Origin: Olivibacter sp. XZL3
GTDB taxonomy: Bacteria; Bacteroidota; Bacteroidia; Sphingobacteriales; Sphingobacteriaceae
Reading direction: 5' to 3'
DNA: 64,000 nt
NCBI RefSeq assembly: GCF_004368405.1
Contig: NZ_SBJH01000059.1
Location: 62,001 to 126,000, forward strand
Shown piece after piece: positions 7,563 through 16,370 of the stretch. The position numbers were made by a program, and so were the translations under genes. How positions within the stretch are numbered: the stretch's first letter is position 1; each line of letters begins with the position of its first letter. The notes below the pieces were generated by a model, which made no database searches, was not told where the DNA came from, and saw nothing but the letters and a program-made list of their open reading frames with translations.

Positions 7563-9935
7563 ATGAATAAAGAAACAAAATCAATCTGGAATATGGAAAA
7601 GGCCGACCCGACCTTCGACATAAAAGATTATCTTCAGCGATTTTTGCGCATTTGGCCTCTGATAATATTAAGTGTAATTGTTTTTTTGCTTGCATCGATC
7701 GCTTACCTCCGTTATTATAGCGTTCCCAGTTATCACATTAATGCTAAAGTGTTAATTAACGATGAGAATAGCTCTTCAGGCAACAACGCGGCACCTGCTA
7801 TCGATCTGAGCTTGATGTTCGGGGCAAAGAATTCGGTTGATAATGAAATCGAAGTGCTGAAAACCCGTTCGCTTATGGAAGCGCTGGTGAGCGATTTAAA
7901 TTTGCATATCAATTGGTTCCATGTTGGCTCTATAAAAGATGTAGAGATATTTGAACATCCATTGTTCCTGTACGTTGAAAACATCACTGATGAAGATGAG
8001 CCTTTGACGTTTTTAATTGAGGATATAAATACTGAGGGCTTTTCTCTGGGCTTTAAAAGTAAAGAAACGGGGGAGTTCGAAAAAATGCATGTTGCGTATA
8101 ATAAATCGATCACCGTTCCTAAATGCGGTGTATTTCGATTCAAAATGACGAATGCGGATGTGGCGAGTTTTAAAGGTAGTTACAGGTTGCTAATTAATAC
8201 TATTGATGACCAGGTTGAGGACCTGAGAAAACGTCTGCTGGTTAATTTAACAAACAAGATGACATCGGTTATTGATTTGCAGCTTAATTATCCCATAAAG
8301 GAAAAGGGCGAGTTCATATTAGAGCATTTTATTCAAAAGTACGTAGAAGAGAGCATTAGAGATAAAAGTCGGATCGCGGATAGTACGATAGCCTTTATAG
8401 ATGATCGGATATTGCTTGTTAGCGCGGAGCTTGCAGGTATTGAGGGTAATATACAGAAATTTATGCAGGGGCGCGGAATTACAAATTTAACCGCCCAGAC
8501 GCAAATTTTGCTTGAAAACAGTAGTCAATATGCAGGGAAGGTTGCTGATATCATGAACAGGGTTGAAATCCTGGAGGCTATTGGGGAAACAATTAGCCGA
8601 CCGAATGGCAAAAGTTTGGTGTCAGGATCTGTCTTAGGCGCGGGGCCGGTTGATCCGGGTTTTGGTAACCTGGTATCGAGCTATAACAATTTGATTCTGG
8701 AGAAGGAAAAATTAGCCATGGTATACACCGCTGACAATCCCTATATTGTTAACATAGATAAGCAAATAGAGAGTGCCAAGCAGAACATTAGTGATTACAT
8801 AGCTAACACCAAAGAGTCCCTTCTGGCTTCAGTTGCGGGTCTTGAACGGAATACCAACAAGATAGAGGGCGACATCCGGCAAGTGCCTGAAAAGGAGCGC
8901 GCATTTTTAGACCTCTCCCGACAACAGCAGCTAAAACAGGAACTTTATCTCTTTTTGTTGCAGAAGCGTGAGGAAACAGCTTTATCGAATACTTCCAATA
9001 TCGCAGGTATCCGCAGACTCGATAATCCTAAGGCAGAAAAGCTTCCCTTCAGTCCGAATAAACGTGCAATTTTAGCGTTTAGCTTCCTGATTGGTCTCAT
9101 ACTGCCGGCTATTGGTTTGTACGTAAGTGATTCGATGAACACCACAATTAATTCAAGGAAAGACATTGAAAAGCGAACTAACTTACCGGTGGTTGCAGAA
9201 TTACAACACAACGACGCTCAAAAAGATCTTATTGAATTCGATAATGCACGAAGTGCGCTGGCGGAACAATTCAGAGGTCTCCGGACGAATCTTCAGTTCC
9301 TAATGCCACAAGATATGGATAAAGTCATTTTGGTAACTTCCGGTATGCCTGGTGAAGGAAAGTCTTTTATCTCGTTAAATTTGGCAAATGTTTACGCCGC
9401 CTCTGGGTTAAGAGTCCTTTTACTGGAGTTTGATCTAAGAAAGCCAAAGCTTTCAAAAACTTATACCGATAGCAAAGGGCTTGGTATTTCTAATTTTATT
9501 GTTAACGCCAACTTCGGCTTGAACGATATTATTGCTCCTGTTCCTTCCAGTGATAATTTGATGTTTGGCGCCTGTGGTCCTATTCCACCTAACCCTTCGG
9601 AGTTGATCATGAACCCCCGTACAGCGGAACTGTTTAAGCAAGCACGCGAACAATTTGATATTGTCATTGTCGATGCACCGCCTATTGGAGCGGTAACGGA
9701 TGGGCAACTCTTAAGCGAATTTTCCGATGTAGCCTTGTATGTGGTGAGAGCTGGTTACACGCCGAAAGATTTGGTTTCTTTACCTGAAGATATGCGTCGC
9801 GAAGGAAAAATAAAAAATTTAAATATCGTTCTCAACGATGTTTCCGCAAAAAATAAGGGCTATTACGGCTACACCTATGGCTATTATGGGCAGGAGGAAA
9901 CCAAAAAGTCCTGGTTGAAACGAAATAAATCATAA
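7563..9935 (+). CDS. Wzc-like chain-length determinant and tyrosine autokinase
   Basis: The 790-residue protein has an N-terminal Wzz domain with a membrane segment at about 33-50 and a second near 510-530, a periplasmic coiled-coil region between them, and a cytoplasmic BY-kinase domain. Walker A is 'SGMPGEGKS' (about 592-601), Walker A' is 'LLLEFDLRKP' (about 620) and Walker B is 'IVIVDAPP' (about 700). The C terminus has a tyrosine cluster ('YYGYTYGYYG'), the autophosphorylation tail that controls oligomer cycling. Walker A' has Glu-Phe-Asp in place of the common Asp-x-Asp. It controls polymer length and export with the Wza-like protein. It is the last gene of the operon. Confidence 0.93.
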   Translation: MNKETKSIWNMEKADPTFDIKDYLQRFLRIWPLIILSVIVFLLASIAYLRYYSVPSYHINAKVLINDENSSSGNNAAPAIDLSLMFGAKNSVDNEIEVLKTRSLMEALVSDLNLHINWFHVGSIKDVEIFEHPLFLYVENITDEDEPLTFLIEDINTEGFSLGFKSKETGEFEKMHVAYNKSITVPKCGVFRFKMTNADVASFKGSYRLLINTIDDQVEDLRKRLLVNLTNKMTSVIDLQLNYPIKEKGEFILEHFIQKYVEESIRDKSRIADSTIAFIDDRILLVSAELAGIEGNIQKFMQGRGITNLTAQTQILLENSSQYAGKVADIMNRVEILEAIGETISRPNGKSLVSGSVLGAGPVDPGFGNLVSSYNNLILEKEKLAMVYTADNPYIVNIDKQIESAKQNISDYIANTKESLLASVAGLERNTNKIEGDIRQVPEKERAFLDLSRQQQLKQELYLFLLQKREETALSNTSNIAGIRRLDNPKAEKLPFSPNKRAILAFSFLIGLILPAIGLYVSDSMNTTINSRKDIEKRTNLPVVAELQHNDAQKDLIEFDNARSALAEQFRGLRTNLQFLMPQDMDKVILVTSGMPGEGKSFISLNLANVYAASGLRVLLLEFDLRKPKLSKTYTDSKGLGISNFIVNANFGLNDIIAPVPSSDNLMFGACGPIPPNPSELIMNPRTAELFKQAREQFDIVIVDAPPIGAVTDGQLLSEFSDVALYVVRAGYTPKDLVSLPEDMRREGKIKNLNIVLNDVSAKNKGYYGYTYGYYGQEETKKSWLKRNKS

Positions 9936-9996
9936 GCTTGTGATACCAGCGGTTTGTTATATGACGGTTCGATTAATTAAGAATTAGTACTTAAAG

Positions 9997-10022
9997 GCGG
10001 CGGAGGCTTCGGTCCCCGCCGC
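9997..10022. terminator. GC-rich hairpin after the capsule operon
   Basis: Arms GCGGCGG (9997-10003) and CCGCCGC (10016-10022) form a perfect 7-bp stem with a 12-base loop, 62 bases after the Wzc stop. It is followed by GTTTACTGTTG, which is only weakly T-rich, so it is an imperfect intrinsic terminator or transcript-end stabiliser. Nothing else is supported in the 470-base gap 9936-10407; the short reading frame at 9984-10175 on the other strand has no protein-like features. Confidence 0.45.
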
Positions 10023-10407
10023 GTTTACTGTTGTACTGAAAGCTAGCCATTTTCTCAAGTTCTTTTCATGATTTCTCAGGGTAAAGAATACGTTCATGTA
10101 CGTTAATCTGTCGTTCAGCACGTTTTTTTGCGAAATTCGGAGCAGGCTGCCCGCATCTATTGTTTTGATAAACAATTATTTCCTATATTAGTGCCTGTGT
10201 AAAAATGTGAAAACTTGTTTAAGTAATTCCCGGATATTTGGCCGATGTGAGAAAAGTTGTTGTGTTGTATTCCCGATGGGAGGGCAGCAATATATTTTGG
10301 AACCTTAACTCATGTTGAACTAAATTTTTAAAACGCATACCGATGGGTAGAGCTTCGTTCTGTTTTATAGACACAGCTTGGAACCCGAAACTTAAATCAG
10401 CTTTATT

Positions 10408-11160
10408 ATGAAAACAAACAGACGACGGAAAGTAAGTCTAGCTGTTATCATGTTGACCCTGCTTTGTGCAAACGTCTTCGCGGGAACAAATGATACAGAC
10501 AAAAACGAAAAAAAGAGAAAACAAACAGGAACGGTTAAGAACGACGCCCCTTTTATTCCTGCTTTTGGTGTAAATGTCGGAACCCAGGGCGTGGGTTTAC
10601 AATTTTACGGCCCCATAGGTGGTAACTTTGGCTTTCAAGTGGGCGGTACCTTTTTACCCCTCAGTGCCAACATATTTGATCGCTTCGGTAGTTACGATAC
10701 CCGTAACAGGATACGCGGGAAAGCAGGAAATGTGCGTGCCATGATTGAATTTGCCCCTGCCGGACAAAGCGAATCCTGGTGGAAGCATTTCGTGATCAGT
10801 GCCGGAGCGGCCTATTTTTACAAGGCCGATGGTTATATCAATACCATGCTCCGTGATCCCTATCAATATGGCGATATCCAGGTGCCGGTAGATAAAGTAG
10901 GCGAGATGGTTACCAATGTGTCGTGGAAAAATAACATCGCCCCTTACCTGGGCATCGGCTTCCGGAACATCACCATCGATGAACGCTTCGGTTTTAGTTT
11001 CGACCTGGGGTCTTATTATATGGATAGCCCGGAAATCGACTTATACGGCACCAGAATGCTGCAGAACAATCAGCATAACGAAGCCATTTTGAACGAGAAC
11101 TTGAAAGACTATCGCTTTTATCCTGTGCTGCAGGTAGGCGTTTCTTATAAATTGAAATAA
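10408..11160 (+). CDS. Predicted outer-membrane beta-barrel protein
   Basis: The 250-residue protein has a clear signal peptide ('VSLAVIMLTLLCANVFAG'), a lysine-rich linker, and a body of alternating strands such as 'FGVNVGTQGVGLQFYGPIGG' and 'FGFQVGGTFLPLSANIF', ending in 'YPVLQVGVSYKLK', a typical final barrel strand. I do not recognise a specific family. It begins after a long gap and is followed 19 bases later by a large lipoprotein, so the two probably form an operon. The function is unknown; an 8- to 12-stranded porin-like or lipid-binding barrel is likely. Confidence 0.7.
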   Translation: MKTNRRRKVSLAVIMLTLLCANVFAGTNDTDKNEKKRKQTGTVKNDAPFIPAFGVNVGTQGVGLQFYGPIGGNFGFQVGGTFLPLSANIFDRFGSYDTRNRIRGKAGNVRAMIEFAPAGQSESWWKHFVISAGAAYFYKADGYINTMLRDPYQYGDIQVPVDKVGEMVTNVSWKNNIAPYLGIGFRNITIDERFGFSFDLGSYYMDSPEIDLYGTRMLQNNQHNEAILNENLKDYRFYPVLQVGVSYKLK

Positions 11161-11179
11161 GCTATATAAAGAGATTATC

Positions 11180-12787
11180 ATGAAGAAGATATTTACCATT
11201 CTATGTTTGGCCGCAATAGGCTTAACGCTGTCCCGTTGCAAAGATCCGCTGGAAAACGTAACCTTGAACATTACGGGAGACGTAATCAATTATTCTACTG
11301 TATTGCAGATCGAGGATGGCAATGGCAGTCCCGTCAACGATATACAGGTGAGTATTTCCGGCGCTGATGGCGATCATATTTACAATATGGAGGGCTATAA
11401 ACAGTTCACCGTAGCAGAGGGTACCTTGGTCTTGGGTGTTGACCCTTCTTACGAACCTACGGCCGATCGGCCTACCGAGTTTGTTGTCGAACTGAGAAAA
11501 TCAGGCTATTTAACCCAAAAGGTGCCGGTAACCATCAGCATGCAACAGGCGCCTGCTATCATTCAGGTGAATATGCTGGATTTGAACAATCTACCCATCG
11601 GCGTTGCAGTAAGCATGCAAACAGAGGCGCTTGTGAATAATGCGACAACTAGAGACCTTGTTTTTCAAACCAGACGCGAGAACTACGCTGAACGGATTAC
11701 CACCGTGCGGATTTCGAGAGGTACACAGTTCCACGAAATAAACGGCAATCTTTTGGAAGGGTCCACTTTGAACTCAACATTGATTACACTCGATGCTGCG
11801 ATACCCGAAGCTTTAGCGGTTTTTCCTGGAGGTTCGCTGATAGCTCGTGGTGTCAGAAAGACCGATGGCATCCATGCGGACGGTGTATTCAATCCGGCGG
11901 CGGTGTCGAACATCGACTTTACCGTAGGCGGTGGTGAGGTGCGTGGCTTTAGTCAAGCGATTAATGTGGCTATGGAGATTGATCCGGCCTTTACCAATCT
12001 ACGTACCGGTGGTACCGTGCAAGCGGGCGACCAGCTGGAAATATATAGTTACAATACAGGAGAAGGAGTGTGGAAATACGAGCAGGATGTCAGCGTGAGT
12101 AGCACTGACGGTCAGCTCGTGGCCGAATTCGAAACGGACCACTTGACTTGGTACATGGTGGGCAATTTTGTGGAAAGCTGCAATACCCCGTCTTCATTTA
12201 ATTTAACCGGCAGCTGGCTGCAGGATAACTTTAATTATCCCTTCACGGTGCGCGCGCTTATCGGCAACCGCGTGATCACTACCTTGGAAGCTTCCATCAT
12301 GACCAACAACAATACGGTGGTTATCCCCGGCTTACCGGCATCGGGTATTACCATAGAAGTGGTGCGCGATGGCGAGGTACTGGCATCACAAGCCATTGAC
12401 GGAGCTTGCGGCGCGGCAACTACCATTAATCTAACGCAGCCGATTGAAGGCCCTACGGTCAGTTTGCAATTGTATGTGCGCTGTCCGATTGACAATGGTA
12501 TCATAAGTTATATTCCAACCTTTTATGTCTTCTATCGCGAACCCGCAGGTAGTAGCAACGATGGCTGGCAGTTGCTGGGCATTGCCTCCAACGGTTTCTT
12601 GAATACTACCAAATTGACCGCTGGCAATCGTTATGATTTCCGCGCTATTTGGGGCAGTAAAACACGTACGGTGTTGAATCGCGTTGTACAGGAAACAAAT
12701 GAGGCCGTCATCGGTAACGGCGAAGGCGATATCATACCAAGAGATAATGCGCTCGACTTTGTCGCCGAAAACTGTGGCAATCAATAG
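11180..12787 (+). CDS. Large lipoprotein with Ig-like/carboxypeptidase-regulatory-like domain
   Basis: The 535-residue protein has a lipoprotein signal ending 'LTLSRCKDP' (Cys20). Residues 30-130 look like a carboxypeptidase-regulatory-like or other beta-sandwich domain ('LQIEDGNGSPVNDIQVSISG', 'ELRKSGYLTQKVPVTI'). The middle has segments resembling surface adhesin repeats, and cysteines near 330 and 405-430 may pair. No catalytic motif is visible. Co-transcription with the barrel protein suggests a surface complex. I do not recognise the family. An intrinsic terminator follows. Confidence 0.65.
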   Translation: MKKIFTILCLAAIGLTLSRCKDPLENVTLNITGDVINYSTVLQIEDGNGSPVNDIQVSISGADGDHIYNMEGYKQFTVAEGTLVLGVDPSYEPTADRPTEFVVELRKSGYLTQKVPVTISMQQAPAIIQVNMLDLNNLPIGVAVSMQTEALVNNATTRDLVFQTRRENYAERITTVRISRGTQFHEINGNLLEGSTLNSTLITLDAAIPEALAVFPGGSLIARGVRKTDGIHADGVFNPAAVSNIDFTVGGGEVRGFSQAINVAMEIDPAFTNLRTGGTVQAGDQLEIYSYNTGEGVWKYEQDVSVSSTDGQLVAEFETDHLTWYMVGNFVESCNTPSSFNLTGSWLQDNFNYPFTVRALIGNRVITTLEASIMTNNNTVVIPGLPASGITIEVVRDGEVLASQAIDGACGAATTINLTQPIEGPTVSLQLYVRCPIDNGIISYIPTFYVFYREPAGSSNDGWQLLGIASNGFLNTTKLTAGNRYDFRAIWGSKTRTVLNRVVQETNEAVIGNGEGDIIPRDNALDFVAENCGNQ

Positions 12788-12819
12788 CTTAAATACAATG
12801 ATCTAATGTGTGGTTGGAA

Positions 12820-12849
12820 GGCGCGTTCCTGAGGGACGCGTCTTCTTTT
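12820..12849 (+). terminator. Intrinsic terminator of the barrel/lipoprotein operon
   Basis: Arms at 12820-12829 and 12833-12842 form a 10-bp stem (two G-T wobbles) around the loop TGA, followed by TTCTTTT. It lies 33 bases after the lipoprotein stop. The rest of the gap to 13104 shows no further structure apart from a purine-rich GGAGG at about 12983. Confidence 0.8.
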
Positions 12850-13104
12850 ATACCGTTTTATTTGTAGAATTTTCTTGAAATAGTTACTTTTAACTGAAGT
12901 ACAGGTTCATTTTGGTCACTTTTTGTACTAACTTAATCAGCCATTGAACTCGTTTTTTCTGACGTGTAGAGATATATTTTCCGGAGGCTTTTGTTTAATG
13001 CTTCGAGATATGTGTTGCCGTGTTTTAAGCATGAGCCTTATATAGTTGCAGTGACGGTTGTTGTCCCTGCTTCCAAATGTTTCAATCACCTTAAAACCAT
13101 CACC

Positions 13105-13266
13105 ATGCACTCACAAAGAGTTGATCAGGAAGTAAAATGTCCGCGATGCAAAACTGCTACTGACTATCGAATACCACGCGCGAAATTAGTTAAATTGCTT
13201 TTTCCTTTTTTCAAGAAGAGGTATATGTGTCCTAAATGTTCCAATCGCTTTTATACCATAAATTAG
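13105..13266 (+). CDS. Small zinc-ribbon protein (53 residues)
   Basis: The protein carries two CPxC knuckles, 'KCPRCKTA' (Cys12, Cys15) and 'MCPKCSNRFY' (Cys42, Cys45), a four-cysteine zinc ribbon, with a basic/hydrophobic linker. I start it at ATG 13105. The frame stays open upstream to a TTG at 12991 but that part ('MFNASRYVLPC...') is not protein-like. Its role is unknown; such mini-ribbons bind nucleic acid or act as adaptors. A 10-of-11-bp hairpin (13263-13288) overlaps its stop but lacks a T-tract. Confidence 0.6.
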   Translation: MHSQRVDQEVKCPRCKTATDYRIPRAKLVKLLFPFFKKRYMCPKCSNRFYTIN

Positions 13267-13331
13267 CCCCTATCATTATAGAGGCTAATGGGTATGTGCT
13301 TGTGGGATGCGGTCGTATAGAAGAACCGTTT

Positions 13332-14534
13332 TTAACCCTGCCGGGGTTTTAAAGCGAGCTGACCAACTTCCTGCCCGTTATCGGCTACCATGGATAGCTG
13401 GAGATGCTCCTTATTGGCTGTTAAGTGTATGGCCGTTCGGGTTCCTTCTTTGGGGCCGCCGCCGATTACAATAGGATAGGAGTGATCAGGCTGAGCCAAG
13501 TGTACGCCATAACGATGTGTATGCCCACTGATTACTAAGTCTACCTGGTGTTTTTCAAATACGGGCGAGAAGACTTGCCTGCAATGGCTTGTCCCATGCC
13601 AGTCTCCCGAGTGGTAGGGGGGAATGTGCATGAGTATGACGCGGTAATGTGCCTGCCGTGCGGCAGGAGTTTGGAGTGCACGCGCTAGCCAAGCGGCTTG
13701 TTCTTCCCGAAAAGGATCGAAGGCCGCCATGCCATAATAGGCTTCATGGTCGTCTTCTTTGTCTTCACCGGTGTCCAATGCCGCGAAAAAAACGGGCCCA
13801 CGGGTAAATGTAAAATAGGCTTGCTTATCGATGTTCTCGAAATAATCGTTCAGATGATAGGCGAAATGCCCTCGGGTTTCATGATTTCCTCTTACAAATA
13901 AAAAGGGCTTTGCCGAGGCAAAAATGGCTGTACATGGGGCGATGAGGTGGTCAATCAACTGTTGCTCGCCGTCTTGGTAGTCAAACATATCGCCATTTAA
14001 GAACACTTCATCATAAGGGCGGTCGCGATGCAGACCAATGAGCGCTGCAAAAGAATGTGGCCTGTCGTGTATGTCGTTCAGTATTAACATAGCCATCTCT
14101 TCTTTTTCAGGAGCTACGGTGGAAAAGTTAAATACCTCGCTTTGTAAGGTAGGGCCAAATACTTTTTTGTAGGCCTGGAAGTCGATAATTTCTTTGCTGT
14201 ATACTTGGTAGCTGTACTGCTGCCCGGCCTTTAGTCCTGTTAACCTGATTTTGTTTACCGTATTGTTCGCTATGGCCAAGCCGTCTACCAGGGTTTGCTT
14301 TTTTGTTTTCTTATCGCTTTGTCCCTGCTCCCAGTATACTACCCAGCTATGGGCAGGTTTGTTGGTTAACCAGCAAATCGTCATGCCGTCTTCTGAGGGA
14401 TGTTGAAGATAGGGCTTGGTCAACAATAAGAAAGCCTCTTCTGAATGCCTTGCAAGGACATCACTTCCGGTTAAGGTAAGTAAGGAAGTACCCGAAAGGG
14501 TCTTGATGAAATTTCTTCTTTTTAGTTTTGTCAT
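13332..14534 (-). CDS. Exported purple-acid-phosphatase-like metallophosphoesterase
   Basis: The 400-residue protein has a twin-arginine-type leader ('KLKRRNFIKTLSGTSLLTLT'), an N-terminal fibronectin-like domain (about 35-140) as in purple acid phosphatases, and the full calcineurin-type metal site: Asp154/His156 in 'LNDIHD', Asp182 in 'NGDMFD', 'GNHE' at 216-219, His303 in 'LMHIPP' and 'GHTH' at 337-340. It hydrolyses phosphate mono- or diesters in the periplasm or at the surface. It is the last gene of the sigma/FecR/SusC/SusD locus, 20 bases after susD, so it probably acts on the imported substrate. Confidence 0.88.
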   Translation of the reverse strand: MTKLKRRNFIKTLSGTSLLTLTGSDVLARHSEEAFLLLTKPYLQHPSEDGMTICWLTNKPAHSWVVYWEQGQSDKKTKKQTLVDGLAIANNTVNKIRLTGLKAGQQYSYQVYSKEIIDFQAYKKVFGPTLQSEVFNFSTVAPEKEEMAMLILNDIHDRPHSFAALIGLHRDRPYDEVFLNGDMFDYQDGEQQLIDHLIAPCTAIFASAKPFLFVRGNHETRGHFAYHLNDYFENIDKQAYFTFTRGPVFFAALDTGEDKEDDHEAYYGMAAFDPFREEQAAWLARALQTPAARQAHYRVILMHIPPYHSGDWHGTSHCRQVFSPVFEKHQVDLVISGHTHRYGVHLAQPDHSYPIVIGGGPKEGTRTAIHLTANKEHLQLSMVADNGQEVGQLALKPRQG

Positions 14535-14554
14535 GATCTATATCGAATACTTAA

Positions 14555-16351
14555 TCAATATCCTGGGTTTTGTATTAACAGATTGTTTTTGTTGAGCTCG
14601 TCTCTAAAAATAGGAAAGAAATAAGACTTATCATTCCACGATCGGTCCTCAAATTTTACGTGCGTTATAGTAGGCACCGACGAGGTGGTGTTGTTGGCCG
14701 CTAAGGGATAGATTACGCGGGCTTGATAAGCCGGACTATAGGCTTCTGGCCCGATCATCCATCGCCGAACATCAAAAAAGCGGTGTTCTTCAAAGGCGAG
14801 TTCAATGCGGCGTTCATTTCTATATAGGGCTCGAAGAGCCGTGCCGGATGCGCTGGTAGCGGGTAGTCCGGCTCTTTTCCGTATCCTATTGATATAGGTT
14901 CTTGCTTCCTCTTCTTGGCCGAGTTCTAGACAGGCTTCGGCATAGTTGAGCAGTATTTCTGTATAACGGAAGAAACGCCAGGTTACTGATTGCGAAAGGT
15001 ACTGCACATTGATGGCCGGATCAATGTATTTACGGCAATAATACCCGGTATAAGAGCCGTTCCAGTTTTCGATGGGGCCATTTCTGGTGTCAATGCCATA
15101 GGTTTCGTATTCACTGTTGTTCGAAGCGTTCCACCGCTTGTACACGCCGGTCTGTATTTTATTATCGGGATCTAATCCTTTGGCATCTGTCGGCCGCTCC
15201 CGCCAAGAGGCGCCGTTATATAAGAGGGTCGCATAGAACCGAGGTTCCCGATTGGCATAGGGGTTCTCCGCATGCGCGGGGTTGTTCCAATCGAAAGGTG
15301 TACCGTCTGCCATTTGGAACGCATCGACAAAATTGGCAATGGGCGCATTGACGCCCCAGCCGTAATACCCGTTCGGCGAGCTATATAAACCCCAGCGTTG
15401 GCCCATCACCTGGGTGAAGAACTTGACAAAGATGTCTTCTTCTGTATTGTTGGTTAGAAATATTTCGGTAATGTGCTGTGCAACCGAATCGCCTGCCGCA
15501 GGCTCTGCTTTATGCAATTGGTATAGATCGAGGTCAATCACGGCTTTAGCGGCGTCTTTGGCTTTTTGCCAACGTTCCGTCCGATTGTTATCGGTGTAGC
15601 CCAATAGTGCTGGCTCAGCAAATGAGGAGGTGACGGGGTTCGGACTGTGTAGGTCGCTCGCCGCATAGAGCAAGGCTCTTGATTTGAGTGCCAGGGCCGC
15701 GCCTCTCGTGGCGCGCCCGAGGTTTGACCCGCTGTGTATATCGGGTAGGAGGGCAGCCGCCTTGTCACATTCCGCTACCACGAAGGCAATACCGTCTGCA
15801 TAGCTGTTCCTCGCCTGGGCAAAGTCGCTTCCCAGATCAAAGGGTTCGGTAATCAGCGGTACGCCTCCATATAGCGAAAGGAGGTAATGGTAGAGGAAGG
15901 CTCGCAGGAAATGGGCTTCTCCGGTCATCCTATCGGCATCCGTTTTTCCGTCTGTCACTTCGTTGGTAAACGGTATTTCATCCACTTTGCTGAAATAGAT
16001 GTTGCAATAACGAATGGACTTATACAGCTCGTTCCATACGAGGAAGCGTTGGTACCCCCAGGCATAGAGGTTATCTTGCGTGGATAGGCTGTTGTTAAAT
16101 TGTGTGGAGGCGCTATTCCCCCGGTAATGCCCTTCATCCACGATGTTGGCCGTGCCGCGTCCGTCTGTAAGTGGTTCATAGAGGCGGAAATAGATTTCGT
16201 TGAGAAAAGTTTCTACCAATGCCGGGTCAGACCATACCATTTCATCGGTAAACTCTTCCTGCGATGGCGTGTCCAGAAAATCTTTCTTGCAGGAAAACAG
16301 GGTGAGCACGCAAAAGGTTGTTAAGAGCAGTAGCTTAAGCTTATTTTTCAT
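14555..16351 (-). CDS. SusD/RagB family surface lipoprotein
   Basis: The 598-residue protein has a lipobox 'TLFSCKKDFLD' (Cys21), the N-terminal SusD-like domain and C-terminal RagB domain ('RFFRYTEILLNYAEACLELG', 'NRIRKRAGLP', 'ERRIELAFEEHRFFDVRRW'). These TPR-rich proteins sit over the SusC barrel as a substrate-capturing lid. It lies 19 bases after the SusC gene. The terminal 'QNPGY' is typical. Gene context with a phosphoesterase suggests a phosphorylated ligand; the sequence does not show which. Confidence 0.95.
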   Translation of the reverse strand: MKNKLKLLLLTTFCVLTLFSCKKDFLDTPSQEEFTDEMVWSDPALVETFLNEIYFRLYEPLTDGRGTANIVDEGHYRGNSASTQFNNSLSTQDNLYAWGYQRFLVWNELYKSIRYCNIYFSKVDEIPFTNEVTDGKTDADRMTGEAHFLRAFLYHYLLSLYGGVPLITEPFDLGSDFAQARNSYADGIAFVVAECDKAAALLPDIHSGSNLGRATRGAALALKSRALLYAASDLHSPNPVTSSFAEPALLGYTDNNRTERWQKAKDAAKAVIDLDLYQLHKAEPAAGDSVAQHITEIFLTNNTEEDIFVKFFTQVMGQRWGLYSSPNGYYGWGVNAPIANFVDAFQMADGTPFDWNNPAHAENPYANREPRFYATLLYNGASWRERPTDAKGLDPDNKIQTGVYKRWNASNNSEYETYGIDTRNGPIENWNGSYTGYYCRKYIDPAINVQYLSQSVTWRFFRYTEILLNYAEACLELGQEEEARTYINRIRKRAGLPATSASGTALRALYRNERRIELAFEEHRFFDVRRWMIGPEAYSPAYQARVIYPLAANNTTSSVPTITHVKFEDRSWNDKSYFFPIFRDELNKNNLLIQNPGY

Positions 16352-16370
16352 TGTCTTTTTATTATCAATA

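Noticed and set aside
9597-9667. Frames antisense to the Wzc-like gene
   Set aside because: They overlap the conserved kinase domain and show no domain of their own.
12991-13104. Upstream extension of the zinc-ribbon gene from TTG, with GGAGG just before it
   Set aside because: The extension is not protein-like, and Bacteroidota rarely use Shine-Dalgarno sequences. The ATG at 13105 gives a compact zinc ribbon.
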